Source: Alphaproteobacteria bacterium | Lineage (GTDB): Bacteria; Pseudomonadota; Alphaproteobacteria; Rhodobacterales; Rhodobacteraceae | Length of the DNA stretch: 64,000 nt | Assembly (NCBI GenBank): GCA_030425395.1 | Contig: JAUIAS010000006.1 | Location: 1 to 64,000, forward strand | Reading direction: 5' to 3' | Part shown: positions 35,955 to 45,105 of the stretch, piece after piece | How positions within the stretch are numbered: the stretch's first letter is position 1 | Layout of the letters: every line of letters starts with the position of its first letter | Made by a program: the position numbers and the translations under genes | Notes under the pieces: model-generated | The model's input: only the letters and a program-made list of their open reading frames with translations | The model's database searches: none | What the model was told of the DNA's origin: nothing

Positions 35955-38813
35955 ATGGCCGAGTTGAAGCATATCGAAGTGCGCGGCGCGCGCGAACACA
36001 ATCTCAAGGGGATCGATGTCGATATTCCCCGCGATCAGCTTGTGGTGATCACGGGGCTTAGCGGATCGGGAAAGTCTTCGCTGGCTTTTGACACGATTTA
36101 CGCCGAGGGTCAGCGACGCTATGTCGAAAGCCTTTCGGCCTATGCGCGGCAGTTCCTCGATATGATGGAAAAGCCCGATGTTGATCACATCAGCGGTCTG
36201 TCGCCCGCGATTTCGATTGAACAAAAAACCACGTCCAAGAATCCGCGATCAACCGTCGGCACTGTCACTGAAATCTATGACTACATGCGGCTGCTGTTTG
36301 CCCGCGCAGGCACGCCGTTCAGTCCGGCCACCGGCCAACCCATCGAGGCGCAGCAGGTTCAGGACATGGTGGACCGCATCGCCACGATGCAGGAGGGCAC
36401 GCGCGCCTATCTGCTGGCCCCGATCGTGCGGGATCGCAAGGGCGAATACCGCAAGGAATTCCTTGAGCTTCGCAAGCAGGGCTTCCAGCGGGTCAAGGTC
36501 GACGGTGCGTTTTATGAACTGGATGAACCACCCACGCTGGACAAGAAGTATCGCCACGATATCGACGTGGTCGTGGATCGCATCGTGGTGCGCGAGGGCA
36601 TGGAAACCCGCCTTGCCGACAGCCTGCGCACAGCACTTGACCTTGCCGACGGGATTGCCATTCTGGAAACCGCCCCCGCCGAGGGCGATCCGGAGCGCAT
36701 TACCTTTTCAGAGAATTTCGCCTGTCCGGTGTCGGGTTTTACCATCCCCGAGATCGAACCGCGCCTGTTTTCCTTCAATGCGCCGTTCGGGGCCTGCCCC
36801 GATTGCGATGGCCTCGGGGTCGAGCTTTTCTTTGACGAACGTCTGGTGGTCCCGGATGTCACGCTCAAGGTCTATGACGGCGCATTGGCCCCGTGGCGCA
36901 AGGGCAAGTCACCGTATTTCCTGCAAACCATCGAGGCGCTCGCCAAGCATTACGAATTCGACAAGAATTCCCGCTGGAAGGATCTTCCGGCCTTTGTCCA
37001 GCAGGTCTTTCTGCACGGGTCTGGGGATGAGGAAATCCAGTTCCGCTATGATGAGGGTGGGCGCGTCTATCAAATCAGCCGTGTGTTTGAAGGCGTCATT
37101 CCCAACATGCAGCGCCGCTATCGCGAGACCGACAGCAACTGGATACGTGAGGAATTCGAACGTTATCAGAACAATCGCCCCTGTGGGACCTGCAATGGGT
37201 TCCGCCTTCGTCAGGAGGCCCTGGCCGTCAAGATCGCGGGCCTGCACGTGGGCCATGTCGTGCAAATGTCGATCCGCGAGGCGTTCGACTGGTGCAAGAC
37301 TGTGCCCGATCACCTGACCGCTCAGAAAACCGAAATCGCGCAGGCCATTCTCAAGGAGATCCGCGAACGTCTGGGCTTTCTCAACAATGTGGGTCTTGAT
37401 TACCTGACCCTGTCGCGCAATGCGGGCACGCTTTCGGGGGGCGAAAGCCAGCGTATCCGACTGGCCTCGCAGATCGGCTCGGGCCTGACGGGCGTTTTGT
37501 ATGTGCTGGACGAACCGTCGATCGGCCTGCATCAGCGCGACAACGACCGCCTGCTTGGCACGCTCAAGAACCTGCGCGATCAGGGCAACACGGTGATCGT
37601 GGTGGAACACGACGAAGAAGCCATCCGCGAAGCTGACTATGTGTTTGATATCGGTCCGGGTGCCGGCGTGCATGGCGGGCAGGTTGTCTCTCACGGCAAA
37701 CCCGAGGACGTGGCCAACGATCCGGCCAGCCTGACCGGGCAATACCTGTCGGGAGCCCGCGAAATTGCCATTCCCGCAGAACGCCGCGCGGGCAAGGGCA
37801 AGAGCGTGACCGTCGTCAAGGCGACCGGCAACAACCTCAGGGAAGTGACCGTAGATTTCCCATTGGGGAAATTCGTTTGCGTGACCGGCGTATCGGGGGG
37901 CGGGAAATCCACACTGACAATCGAGACGCTTTTCAAGACCGCGTCGATGCGCTTGAACGGCGCGCGCCAGACACCGGCCCCATGCGAAACCATCAAGGGG
38001 CTTGAGCATCTCGACAAGGTAATCGACATAGACCAGCGCCCCATCGGACGCACCCCACGATCCAACCCGGCAACCTATACCGGGGCCTTCACTCCGATCC
38101 GGGACTGGTTCGCGGGCCTGCCTGAATCCAAGGCACGCGGCTATAAACCCGGACGGTTTTCCTTCAACGTAAAGGGCGGCCGCTGCGAGGCGTGTCAGGG
38201 CGATGGGCTGATCAAGATCGAGATGCACTTCCTGCCGGATGTCTATGTCACCTGCGAAACCTGCAAGGGCGCGCGCTATAACCGCGAGACGCTTGAAATC
38301 AGGTTCAAGGGCAAGTCCATTGCCGATGTGCTGGACATGACGGTCGAGGACGCGCAGGATTTTTTCCGCGCGGTGCCGTCAATCCGCGAAAAGATGGATG
38401 CGCTGATGCGCGTGGGGCTGGGGTATATCAAGGTGGGCCAACAGGCCACAACCCTGTCTGGTGGCGAGGCGCAGCGCGTGAAACTTTCCAAGGAGCTGGC
38501 CAAACGGTCCACCGGGCGCACGCTCTATATTCTTGACGAACCGACAACAGGGTTGCACTTCGAAGATGTTCGAAAACTTCTCGAGGTGCTGCATGAGTTG
38601 GTGGATCAGGGGAACTCCGTGGTGGTGATCGAACACAATCTCGACGTGGTCAAAACCGCCGACCACCTGATCGACATTGGCCCCGAAGGCGGCGACGGCG
38701 GCGGTCAGGTGGTGGCCACGGGCACCCCCGAAGAGGTGGCCGCTGTGGCGCGCAGCCACACAGGCCAATACCTCGCACCGATGCTGTCGGTCAAACGTCC
38801 GGCGGCGGAGTAA
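35955..38813 (+). CDS. uvrA: Excinuclease ABC subunit A
   Basis: A 952-residue DNA-damage recognition ATPase of nucleotide excision repair. Two ABC modules are visible: Walker [16 protein letters not shown] near residue 32 and [15 protein letters not shown] near 641, with ABC signatures [12 protein letters not shown] and [11 protein letters not shown] and Walker [14 protein letters not shown] and [13 protein letters not shown]. Zinc-binding cysteines appear in [25 protein letters not shown] and CETCKGAR. Length is normal. A patatin-like gene begins four bases after the stop. No SOS box was recognised in the 53 bases upstream. Confidence 0.97.
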   Translation: MAELKHIEVRGAREHNLKGIDVDIPRDQLVVITGLSGSGKSSLAFDTIYAEGQRRYVESLSAYARQFLDMMEKPDVDHISGLSPAISIEQKTTSKNPRSTVGTVTEIYDYMRLLFARAGTPFSPATGQPIEAQQVQDMVDRIATMQEGTRAYLLAPIVRDRKGEYRKEFLELRKQGFQRVKVDGAFYELDEPPTLDKKYRHDIDVVVDRIVVREGMETRLADSLRTALDLADGIAILETAPAEGDPERITFSENFACPVSGFTIPEIEPRLFSFNAPFGACPDCDGLGVELFFDERLVVPDVTLKVYDGALAPWRKGKSPYFLQTIEALAKHYEFDKNSRWKDLPAFVQQVFLHGSGDEEIQFRYDEGGRVYQISRVFEGVIPNMQRRYRETDSNWIREEFERYQNNRPCGTCNGFRLRQEALAVKIAGLHVGHVVQMSIREAFDWCKTVPDHLTAQKTEIAQAILKEIRERLGFLNNVGLDYLTLSRNAGTLSGGESQRIRLASQIGSGLTGVLYVLDEPSIGLHQRDNDRLLGTLKNLRDQGNTVIVVEHDEEAIREADYVFDIGPGAGVHGGQVVSHGKPEDVANDPASLTGQYLSGAREIAIPAERRAGKGKSVTVVKATGNNLREVTVDFPLGKFVCVTGVSGGGKSTLTIETLFKTASMRLNGARQTPAPCETIKGLEHLDKVIDIDQRPIGRTPRSNPATYTGAFTPIRDWFAGLPESKARGYKPGRFSFNVKGGRCEACQGDGLIKIEMHFLPDVYVTCETCKGARYNRETLEIRFKGKSIADVLDMTVEDAQDFFRAVPSIREKMDALMRVGLGYIKVGQQATTLSGGEAQRVKLSKELAKRSTGRTLYILDEPTTGLHFEDVRKLLEVLHELVDQGNSVVVIEHNLDVVKTADHLIDIGPEGGDGGGQVVATGTPEEVAAVARSHTGQYLAPMLSVKRPAAE

Positions 38814-38817
38814 CGCG

Positions 38818-39714
38818 ATGAAGCTTGGGTTGGCGCTGGGTTCCGGCGGTGCACGCGGATGGTGCCACATCGGTGTAATCCGCGAGCTGGAAACGATGGG
38901 CATCGAACCGGACATGATCGCGGGCTGCTCCATGGGGGCGCTGGTCGGCGCGGCATGGGCGGCGGGTCGTCTGGACGAACTTGAGGATTGGGCGCGGTCC
39001 CTGACCCGGACAAAATTCCTGACATTCGTAGACATCCGGCTGGGCGGAGGCGGCTTGATCCGCGGGCGTGCCGTGATGGAAATCCTCAAGGCGATTGATG
39101 CACCCGATACAATCGAGGAATTGGGAAAACCATTTCTTGCCGTCGCAACCGAGATGGCCACGGGCCGAGAATTCTGGCTCCGCGAAGGCAGCGTGCACGA
39201 CGCGGTGCGGGCTTCCGTCTCGATACCGGGGCTGTTTTCGCCACATTGCGTGGATGGGCGCTGGCTGCTTGACGGCGGGCTGATCAATCCTGTTCCGGGA
39301 TCGGCCGCCCGGGCGCTTGGCGCGGATACGGTCATCGCGGTCAACCCCAACGGACGTCACGACGGACACCTCTGGAAACCCCGCGCCGAAGGGCAGGGCA
39401 TGTGGGGCCTGCTGACCGGGGACGGTTTGCGCGAAAAACTGCCCGACACGCTTGAGAAATTGCTACCTGAAACCACGACCGAGAGCCCGCAACCTCCCGA
39501 TTATGTCGACGTGGTGTCCACCTCCATCGACATCATGACAGATTACATGCGCAAAACCCGCGCAGCCGGCGACCCGCCACATGTGTCGCTGGACGCGGAT
39601 CTGATGGATGAGGTGATGATCACCGATCTCTTCCGCGCGGAAAGAGCGATAGAAGAAGGGCACAAGATGGTTCGTGATCAGGCAGACACCATCGCCCGGA
39701 TCTGCGGCGTGTAG
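38818..39714 (+). CDS. Patatin-like phospholipase (RssA-type)
   Basis: A 298-residue patatin-family serine hydrolase. The oxyanion loop GSGGARGWCHIGVI, the nucleophile elbow GCSMG and the DGG of the Ser-Asp dyad (LLDGGLINPVPGSAARALGA) are all present, so an active lipid acyl hydrolase is expected. It resembles RssA-like proteins. It starts four bases past uvrA, probably by readthrough, and is followed by the tandem repeat region at 39.8 kb. No signal peptide is seen. Confidence 0.9.
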   Translation: MKLGLALGSGGARGWCHIGVIRELETMGIEPDMIAGCSMGALVGAAWAAGRLDELEDWARSLTRTKFLTFVDIRLGGGGLIRGRAVMEILKAIDAPDTIEELGKPFLAVATEMATGREFWLREGSVHDAVRASVSIPGLFSPHCVDGRWLLDGGLINPVPGSAARALGADTVIAVNPNGRHDGHLWKPRAEGQGMWGLLTGDGLREKLPDTLEKLLPETTTESPQPPDYVDVVSTSIDIMTDYMRKTRAAGDPPHVSLDADLMDEVMITDLFRAERAIEEGHKMVRDQADTIARICGV

Positions 39715-39809
39715 GCGCGCGTTTTGCCGTGTTGCATTTGTGGGGGCATGGTTTCCCGTCCGCCCTATCCCCCACCTGAGATATGTTCTGGAAGAAAATC
39801 CAATGCGGC

Positions 39810-39975
39810 TTCTTTCTCGTTTCAAATACCCCCGCCGGAGGCGCCCCGCGACGCGCGAAGCGCGGCGCAAAGCCTAGAAATCGGACGCGCGAAGCGCGGC
39901 GCAAAGCCTAGAAATCGGACGCGCGAAGCGCGGCGCAAAACTTAGAACTCCGACGCGCGAAGCGCGGCGCAAGAA
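39810..39975 (+). repeat. Dispersed intergenic element, copy B, with 34-bp tandem array
   Basis: After the tail and core (CTTCTTTCTCGTTTCAAATA, CCCCCGCCGGAGGCG) the hairpin unit GACGCGCGAAGCGCGGCGCA begins at 39850, 39884, 39918 and 39952, an exact 34-base period. The fourth unit is partial. Between units lies a short spacer such as AAGCCTAGAAATCG. Each unit forms CGCGC-GAA-GCGCG. It fills the convergent gap after the patatin gene. Confidence 0.9.
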
Positions 39976-39983
39976 ATAGGAAT

Positions 39984-40006
39984 GCGCCGCAGGCGCTCTA
40001 TTTTTT
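39984..40006 (+). terminator. Terminator in the patatin/DUF2892 convergent gap
   Basis: GCGCC-GCA-GGCGC followed by TCTATTTTTT on the plus strand, directly after the tandem array. It would stop the uvrA-patatin transcript; the T run lies at the end of the DUF2892 gene on the other strand. Confidence 0.65.
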
Positions 40007-40201
40007 CATAGAGCAAGTATTGATTCCCAGCAGTGCGTAGGGCGGGCACGACCCCATCAGACCCGTCGCAAGGGGAACGATGCCCAGCAGATAAAGCCAG
40101 CTGTAGCTGCCGCCGGAATTGAGGAAAAAGCCCGCGATCAGGGCGAGGCCAACAATGATGCGGATGGCGCGGTCGATTGTGCCGACGTTCTTCTTGAGCA
40201 T
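39998..40201 (-). CDS. DUF2892 small membrane protein
   Basis: A 67-residue protein with two hydrophobic helices (AIRIIVGLALIAGFFL and WLYLLGIVPLATGLMGSCPPY), matching the DUF2892 family (the membrane part of YgaP-like rhodaneses). Cysteines C52 and C62, in SCPPYALLGINTC, are typical of the family. The function is unknown; many members lie in sulfur-metabolism or redox operons. It is downstream of a Crp/Fnr-type regulator on the same strand, with a perfect palindrome (40284-40297) between them. Confidence 0.88.
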   Translation of the reverse strand: MLKKNVGTIDRAIRIIVGLALIAGFFLNSGGSYSWLYLLGIVPLATGLMGSCPPYALLGINTCSMKK

Positions 40202-40283
40202 GATCTGATCCTTTCTGGATGTTGCGCAGTCTCGCGTCCTTCATATCGCCTTTGGTTGGGCGCGTCGGTGATCTGGTCACATT

Positions 40284-40297
40284 CAAAACATGTTTTG
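40284..40297 (-). promoter_or_regulatory. Perfect 14-bp palindrome before the DUF2892 gene
   Basis: CAAAACATGTTTTG lies 83 bases upstream of the DUF2892 start and just past the Crp/Fnr regulator gene. It is a good operator candidate for that regulator, though it is not a standard FNR or CRP box. Confidence 0.45.
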
Positions 40298-40392
40298 CGC
40301 AAGGCATGGTGAATAGGGCCGCAATTCACCGCCCCGCGGGCTGGTGATGCGAAGGGCCGGTGCGGATGCAGATGCCTGACGCACCCCGGACA

Positions 40393-41049
40393 CTAATCCT
40401 GTGTGGAGGCGATTTCGCGCAGGCCCGGCAGATCGCAAAGCTGAACATGGCCACGCCGTGCCTCAAGAAGCCCGCGCCGGGCGAGGCCGTCGAGCCTTCG
40501 GCTCACCACTTCGCGCGCGGATCCGATGGCCACGGCCAGTTCTGCCTGCGTGGCAATGACCGATCCGTCAGGGGCCGCTGTGTCCAGAAGGTATTGCGCA
40601 AGCCGCGCTTCGACCTTTTGGAAAGCCAGTTTTTCAAGGACATGCATCATTGTCTGCATCCGCCGCGCAAAGGCGGAAAATACAAAGGACCGGAAGCTTG
40701 CCGCGCTGTCCATCAGCGTCAGGAACATCGTCCGCGGTATCATCACGACACGACAGTCTTCGTGACTGATCGCTTCACCCGCGTAATCCTCGTCCCCCAG
40801 AAGCCCAAGCGTGGTCTGGATGCAGCTTTGACCCGGCCGCACCGAATAGAGCAGGATTTCCCGTCCGTTCCGCCCTGTCAGGAATACGTCAACGCGCCCG
40901 GACAGAACGATGACAAAGCCTTGGGCCGGGTCGCCGGGGCGGAACATGACGGTGCCGGCGGGGATCGTCGCCGGGGTCAGGGTGTCCAGCGTGGCGCGGG
41001 TCCGGCTGTCCAGCGTGTCCAACCCGATTGCGCCCGCTGTCCATGTCAT
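40393..41049 (-). CDS. Crp/Fnr-family transcriptional regulator
   Basis: A 218-residue regulator. Residues about 20-120 form a cyclic-nucleotide-binding-like beta-roll (GTVMFRPGDPAQGFVIVLSG, GRNGREILLYSVRPGQ), followed by the dimer helix and a Crp-type winged helix (IATQAELAVAIGSAREVVSRRLDGL, about 163-190). There is no N-terminal cysteine cluster, so it is not a classical oxygen-sensing FNR; the ligand is unknown. The start codon overlaps the mmsB stop by four bases, so it may be the last gene of the valine-catabolism transcript, or have its own promoter. Confidence 0.9.
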   Translation of the reverse strand: MTWTAGAIGLDTLDSRTRATLDTLTPATIPAGTVMFRPGDPAQGFVIVLSGRVDVFLTGRNGREILLYSVRPGQSCIQTTLGLLGDEDYAGEAISHEDCRVVMIPRTMFLTLMDSAASFRSFVFSAFARRMQTMMHVLEKLAFQKVEARLAQYLLDTAAPDGSVIATQAELAVAIGSAREVVSRRLDGLARRGLLEARRGHVQLCDLPGLREIASTQD

Positions 41050-41924
41050 TCCGCGGAGCGTCCGCGCTTTTCAAAACGGGGCAGCATTGCCGAGAAATCG
41101 CGCCCCTTGCCGTCTTCCTCTTCGACAAACCGGGCATAAAGCGCCTGCGCCATGGCCCCCATCGGCGTATCGGCGTCGGCGCTTTCGGCGGCTTGCTGGC
41201 TGAGTCGCAGATCCTTGAGCATCAGGTCGGCCGCAAAGCCGGGCACATATCCGTTGTCGGCGGGCGATGTCGGTCCAACACCGGGTGCCGGGCAATAAGC
41301 GTTCATCGTCCAGCTATAGCCCGACGAGGTGGACACCACATCGAACATCTTCTGGCGGTCAAGGCCCAGCTTGTCGGCCAGGGCAAAGGCCTCGCAGGTG
41401 GCGATCATGGTCACGCCGAGGATCATGTTGTTGCAGATTTTCGCGGATTGTCCGGCCCCAGCGTCGCCACAGTGCACGGCTTTCTGGCCCATGATTTCGA
41501 ACAGCGGTGCCGCCTTGGCAAAGGCGTCTTCGCTGCCACCTGCCATAAAGGTCAGCGTGCCACCGGCTGCGCCGCCGACGCCGCCCGATACCGGCGCGTC
41601 CACCGCGCCCAGCCCGGCGGCTTCGGCTTGTGACGCCACGGCGCGGGCGCTGTCCACGTCCACGGTCGAGCAATCAATCAAGACCGCGCCGGGCGACATC
41701 GCCGGAATGATTTCTTCTGCGACGCTGCGCAGAATCGCACCATTGGGCAGCATCGTAATCACCGCGTCTTTCCCTGTTGCCGCGGCGGCGGCGGATGCGG
41801 CCTCCGACACCCCCTCCGGCGGGGTGTTGGCCACGTCGAAACCTGTGACTTCGTGCCCGGCCTTGACAAGGTTGACGGCCATCGGCGCGCCCATGTTTCC
41901 CAGTCCGATGAATCCGATCTTCAT
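41046..41924 (-). CDS. mmsB: 3-hydroxyisobutyrate dehydrogenase
   Basis: A 292-residue NAD-dependent dehydrogenase of valine degradation, making methylmalonate semialdehyde from 3-hydroxyisobutyrate. MKIGFIGLGNMGAPMAVNLV is the Rossmann/substrate start, DAPVSGGVGGAAGGTLTFMA the substrate-binding block and GAGQSAKICNNMIL holds the catalytic lysine. The start at 41924 overlaps the stop of the upstream hydrolase by four bases; the longer frame has no support. Its product is the substrate of MmsA, encoded 3 kb away. Confidence 0.94.
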   Translation of the reverse strand: MKIGFIGLGNMGAPMAVNLVKAGHEVTGFDVANTPPEGVSEAASAAAAATGKDAVITMLPNGAILRSVAEEIIPAMSPGAVLIDCSTVDVDSARAVASQAEAAGLGAVDAPVSGGVGGAAGGTLTFMAGGSEDAFAKAAPLFEIMGQKAVHCGDAGAGQSAKICNNMILGVTMIATCEAFALADKLGLDRQKMFDVVSTSSGYSWTMNAYCPAPGVGPTSPADNGYVPGFAADLMLKDLRLSQQAAESADADTPMGAMAQALYARFVEEEDGKGRDFSAMLPRFEKRGRSAE

Positions 41925-42976
41925 GGTGCTTTTCCTTCCAGCTTCAGTGCGTTTTCCCCAAGCGGGCGCAGCATTTCGGCCACGGCGGCCACGGGCACCG
42001 TGCTGCCCGCATATTGCCACTTGGGATTGCGGTCCTTGTCAATGATCTGGGCACGGATACCTTCCAGAAAATCGCCCTTTTCCATGGCGCGCGAGGTGTA
42101 GCGGTACTCCAGGTCGAGCGCCTTTTCGATGCTCAGGGCGGGGCCGCGCAGGCGGTGAACCATCTCAACCGCGCAAGCCATGGCCAGCGGTGCGTTCCGT
42201 CCGATCGCCTTGAGACTGGTTTGCGCAAGGTCACTGCCATCAGCGGTCAGGTCGGTGATAATGTCTTCCAGTGCCTCTCCGGTGAACAACCGGTCGATAT
42301 CCGGTTGCTGGGCTGCCAGCGTCCCGCCCGGTGCGGCTGTTATGGCGGCTTCCAGCCCGGCGACGGATCCGGTTTCTTCCAGATTGGCAATCAGGGCAGG
42401 CCATTGTTCCTCGGGCACAAAGTGATCGGCAAACCCTGCGTGGATCGCATCTGCGGCCCCCATGCGGGTGCCGGTGATCCCGAGATATTCGCCCAGCCGT
42501 CCCGGTGCCAGCGCCAGCATCAGCGAACCGCCAACATCGGGAACAAGGCCGATGCCGCATTCGGGCATGGCGATCTGGCTGCTTTCTCCGACGATACGGT
42601 GCGATCCGTGACAGCCCACGCCGACGCCGCCGCCCATGGTGAAGCCCTGAAGAAGGCTGACAACCGGTTTGCGATAGCCAAAGATTCTTGCATTCAGGCG
42701 GTATTCATCCGCCCAGAACCGCTGCCCATAAGCGAAATCCCCGGCGCGCCCGGTTTCATAGAGCTTGGCAATGTCGCCGCCCGCACAAAAGGCGCGGTCG
42801 CCCTCGGCGTCGATTACGATGACCGATACCGCGTCATCGTCGCACCATTCATCAAGTGCGGCCTCGATGGACAGACACATGTCATAGGTAAGGGCGTTCA
42901 ACGCCTTGGGCCGGTTCAGCGTGATCCGCCCTGCGCCGCCTGACACGCGAATGATGACGTCTGCCGTGTCTGTCAT
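41921..42976 (-). CDS. 3-hydroxyisobutyryl-CoA hydrolase (enoyl-CoA hydratase family)
   Basis: A 351-residue crotonase-fold protein. Length and the blocks ITLNRPKALNALTYDMCLSI, GDRAFCAGGDIAKLYETG and GFTMGGGVGVGCHGSHRIV with MPECGIGLVPDVGGSLMLA match 3-hydroxyisobutyryl-CoA hydrolases (HIBCH), which are longer than plain enoyl-CoA hydratases. It overlaps both neighbours by four bases, placing it between isobutyryl-CoA dehydrogenase and MmsB in a tightly coupled valine operon. A separate hydratase for methacrylyl-CoA is not seen in the window. Confidence 0.9.
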   Translation of the reverse strand: MTDTADVIIRVSGGAGRITLNRPKALNALTYDMCLSIEAALDEWCDDDAVSVIVIDAEGDRAFCAGGDIAKLYETGRAGDFAYGQRFWADEYRLNARIFGYRKPVVSLLQGFTMGGGVGVGCHGSHRIVGESSQIAMPECGIGLVPDVGGSLMLALAPGRLGEYLGITGTRMGAADAIHAGFADHFVPEEQWPALIANLEETGSVAGLEAAITAAPGGTLAAQQPDIDRLFTGEALEDIITDLTADGSDLAQTSLKAIGRNAPLAMACAVEMVHRLRGPALSIEKALDLEYRYTSRAMEKGDFLEGIRAQIIDKDRNPKWQYAGSTVPVAAVAEMLRPLGENALKLEGKAP

Positions 42977-44115
42977 CGGCTTGCCAGCATGTTGCGCGCC
43001 ACGATCAGACGCATGATTTCATTGGTGCCTTCCAGGATCTGGTGCACCCGCAGATCGCGTACCAGCTTTTCGATACCGTAATCGGCCAGATAGCCATACC
43101 CGCCGTGCAATTGCAGGCACTGATCAACGACGTTCGATCCGGTTTCGGTTACGAATTTCTTGGCCATTGCGCAGAATTTTGTCGCATCCGGTGCGCCGGT
43201 GTCCAGTTTCCATGCCGCCTGTCGCAAGAAGGTGCGCGCCGCCTGCATTTCGATTTCCATATCGGCAAGACGGAACTGAAGACCCTGAAACTGGTCGATG
43301 GTTTTTCCGAACGCCTTGCGTTCCCCCATATAGGCCAGCGTCATGTCCATCGCAGTTTGTGCGGCACCCAGCGAACAGGCCGAGATGTTCAGGCGTCCGC
43401 CATCCAGCCCCATCATCGCGTATTTGAAGCCCATGCCTTCCTGACCGATCAGGTTGTCGGCGCTGACGCGGCAATCGTCGAACTGAACCTGTGCCGTGGG
43501 TTGGCTGCGCCAGCCCATCTTGTCCTCAAGCCCGCCAAAGCTGAGCCCCTCGGTCCCGTCCTCGACATAAAGAGTGGACACGCCACCCGCACCGTCTTCG
43601 CCGGTGCGCGCCATGACCACGTAGGCGTCGGAGTATCCACCGCCCGAAATGAACGCCTTTGTGCCGTTCATGACATAGCCTTCATTGCTGCGCTCGGCAC
43701 GGGTGCGCAGGGCGGCGGCGTCTGATCCCGAACCCGGTTCGGTCAGGCAATAGGACAGAACGGTCTTCATCGACATCACGTCCGGCAGCACGCGAGCCTT
43801 GAATTCATCGCTGCCAAAGGCGTCGATCATCTTGGCGCACATGTTGTGGATCGACAAAAAGGCCGCCACCGACGGACACGCCATCGACAGGGCCTCAAAG
43901 ACCAGAGTGGCGTCGAGGCGGCTCAGCCCCGATCCCCCGGATTCTTCGGACACATACAGCGATCCAAAGCCAAGTTCGGCGATCTGGGGCCACAATTCCT
44001 TGGGGATGGTGCCTGCGGCTTCCCAGTCACGGGCGTGGGGCGCGATATGTTCCTGGCCAAAGGCATGGGCCATATCAAAAATTGCGGTTTGTTCCTCGCT
44101 CAGCGCAAAGTCCAT
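42973..44115 (-). CDS. Isobutyryl-CoA dehydrogenase (acyl-CoA dehydrogenase family)
   Basis: A 380-residue FAD-dependent acyl-CoA dehydrogenase. Signatures: LSYCLTEPGSGSDAAALRTRAE (FAD/substrate), GFKYAMMGLDGGRLNISACSL, and the C-terminal LHGGYGYLADYGIEKLVRDLRVHQILEGTNEIMR. The catalytic glutamate of this subgroup is expected in the YEG/LEGTNEI region. Substrate assignment rests on the operon: hydrolase and MmsB genes follow with four-base overlaps. The start at 44115 has GGAGGA upstream. A hairpin (44139-44155) and a TGCAAA/TTTGCA site (44242-44258) precede it. Confidence 0.9.
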   Translation of the reverse strand: MDFALSEEQTAIFDMAHAFGQEHIAPHARDWEAAGTIPKELWPQIAELGFGSLYVSEESGGSGLSRLDATLVFEALSMACPSVAAFLSIHNMCAKMIDAFGSDEFKARVLPDVMSMKTVLSYCLTEPGSGSDAAALRTRAERSNEGYVMNGTKAFISGGGYSDAYVVMARTGEDGAGGVSTLYVEDGTEGLSFGGLEDKMGWRSQPTAQVQFDDCRVSADNLIGQEGMGFKYAMMGLDGGRLNISACSLGAAQTAMDMTLAYMGERKAFGKTIDQFQGLQFRLADMEIEMQAARTFLRQAAWKLDTGAPDATKFCAMAKKFVTETGSNVVDQCLQLHGGYGYLADYGIEKLVRDLRVHQILEGTNEIMRLIVARNMLASR

Positions 44116-44138
44116 CGGGGTCCTCCTCCCAAACTCCT

Positions 44139-44155
44139 GCGCGCGCAGCGCGCAT
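44139..44155. repeat. Isolated hairpin unit like those of the dispersed element
   Basis: TGCGCGCGCAGCGCGCA contains the same CGCGC-GCA-GCGCG hairpin as copies A and F, but without the core and tail. It sits in the 5' leader of the isobutyryl-CoA dehydrogenase gene. Confidence 0.45.
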
Positions 44156-44241
44156 AATCCGTATGCGTGCATGCTGCCCGCGGTAATTGAACGCTTGTTT
44201 ATTTTGTATCTGCGCGCACCGGTTCACGCAACCGGCAATGC

Positions 44242-44258
44242 TGCAAAGCCGGTTTGCA
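44242..44258 (-). promoter_or_regulatory. Inverted repeat upstream of the valine operon
   Basis: TGCAAA-GCCGG-TTTGCA, perfect six-base arms, 127 bases before the start of isobutyryl-CoA dehydrogenase. Similar TTTGCAAA occurs before mmsA. Confidence 0.5.
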
Positions 44259-44281
44259 CAAGGCAACAGATGGCAAATGGA

Positions 44282-44893
44282 TCAGAGCAAAAGAACCTGT
44301 GTCCCGACATCGACCATGGCAAACAGTTCTTCGATGTGCGGATTATAGAGGCCGATACAGCCCGAGGAGGACGGGCGCCCGATCTTGCGCGTATCATGTG
44401 TGCCGTGGATCAGGTAGGCGGGCCAGGTCAGGTATAGCGCATGGGTGCCCAACGGATTGCCCGGGCCTGCGGGCATGAACGCAGGCAGGGTCGGGTCGAG
44501 CTTGCGCATATTCTTGGTTGGCGTCCATGTGGGGCCGACCTTCTTGCGCACCACCTTGGTGCGGCCGCGTCGGGTCTTTTCGTCGGTCTCGGGCACCGAG
44601 GATGGAAACAGCCGGTAGGTTTCGCCATCCGGTCCCCAATAATGCACCGCGCGGCTGTCGATATCGGCAAGGATCGCGCCCTTTCCGAGACGGTCAAAGT
44701 GATCCTGCCAGCGGCGGCGGCGGAATGCCGACACGTTGCGCCGCACCGGAACACGATCGCGGATTGCCGGTTCGTTCTGGGGAAATGCCTCGTTCCAAAG
44801 TTCCGGCGTTTCGGCACGCACAATGGCCGGAGTCACCAGTGCTGCCCCCGAAAGGGACATCATCATGCGCCGGGAAATCGGTTTATCGGTCAT
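44282..44893 (-). CDS. Exported L,D-transpeptidase (YkuD domain)
   Basis: A 203-residue cell-wall enzyme. It has a twin-arginine-like or Sec signal (ISRRMMMSLSGAALVTPAIVRA). The catalytic block HGTHDTRKIGRPSSSGCIGL holds the conserved histidine and the nucleophilic cysteine of YkuD domains. It would form 3-3 cross-links or attach proteins to peptidoglycan. It lies between the two valine-degradation operons with no obvious link to them. Confidence 0.9.
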   Translation of the reverse strand: MTDKPISRRMMMSLSGAALVTPAIVRAETPELWNEAFPQNEPAIRDRVPVRRNVSAFRRRRWQDHFDRLGKGAILADIDSRAVHYWGPDGETYRLFPSSVPETDEKTRRGRTKVVRKKVGPTWTPTKNMRKLDPTLPAFMPAGPGNPLGTHALYLTWPAYLIHGTHDTRKIGRPSSSGCIGLYNPHIEELFAMVDVGTQVLLL

Positions 44894-45057
44894 GGCGGGT
44901 CATCCTTCGATGCATTCGGTTTTCCTGTTTCATATCCGGTCTGGCGGGGTGCGCCCAGAGCGTGTGATTCACTTTTTTGTAATGCGCGGCAGGAAGGTGT
45001 CAGCCACGATGCGGCAAATGGGGCTGGAACGATGGCGTGACAGCGGTGCAAAACAAA

Positions 45058-45083
45058 ACCGCCCGCGCAAGGGCGCGGGCGGT
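45058..45083 (-). terminator. Rho-independent terminator after mmsA
   Basis: An 11-bp stem, ACCGCCCGCGC and complement, with an AAGG loop. On the minus strand it is followed by TTTTGTTTTG. It is 23 bases past the mmsA stop. Confidence 0.85.
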
Positions 45084-45105
45084 CTGTTGTCTCGCTGCGG
45101 GCTGG

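Noticed and set aside
39850-39972. Four regularly spaced repeats that could suggest a CRISPR array
   Set aside because: The period is only 34 bases in total and the sequence between units is also repeated, so there are no unique spacers. No cas genes are nearby.
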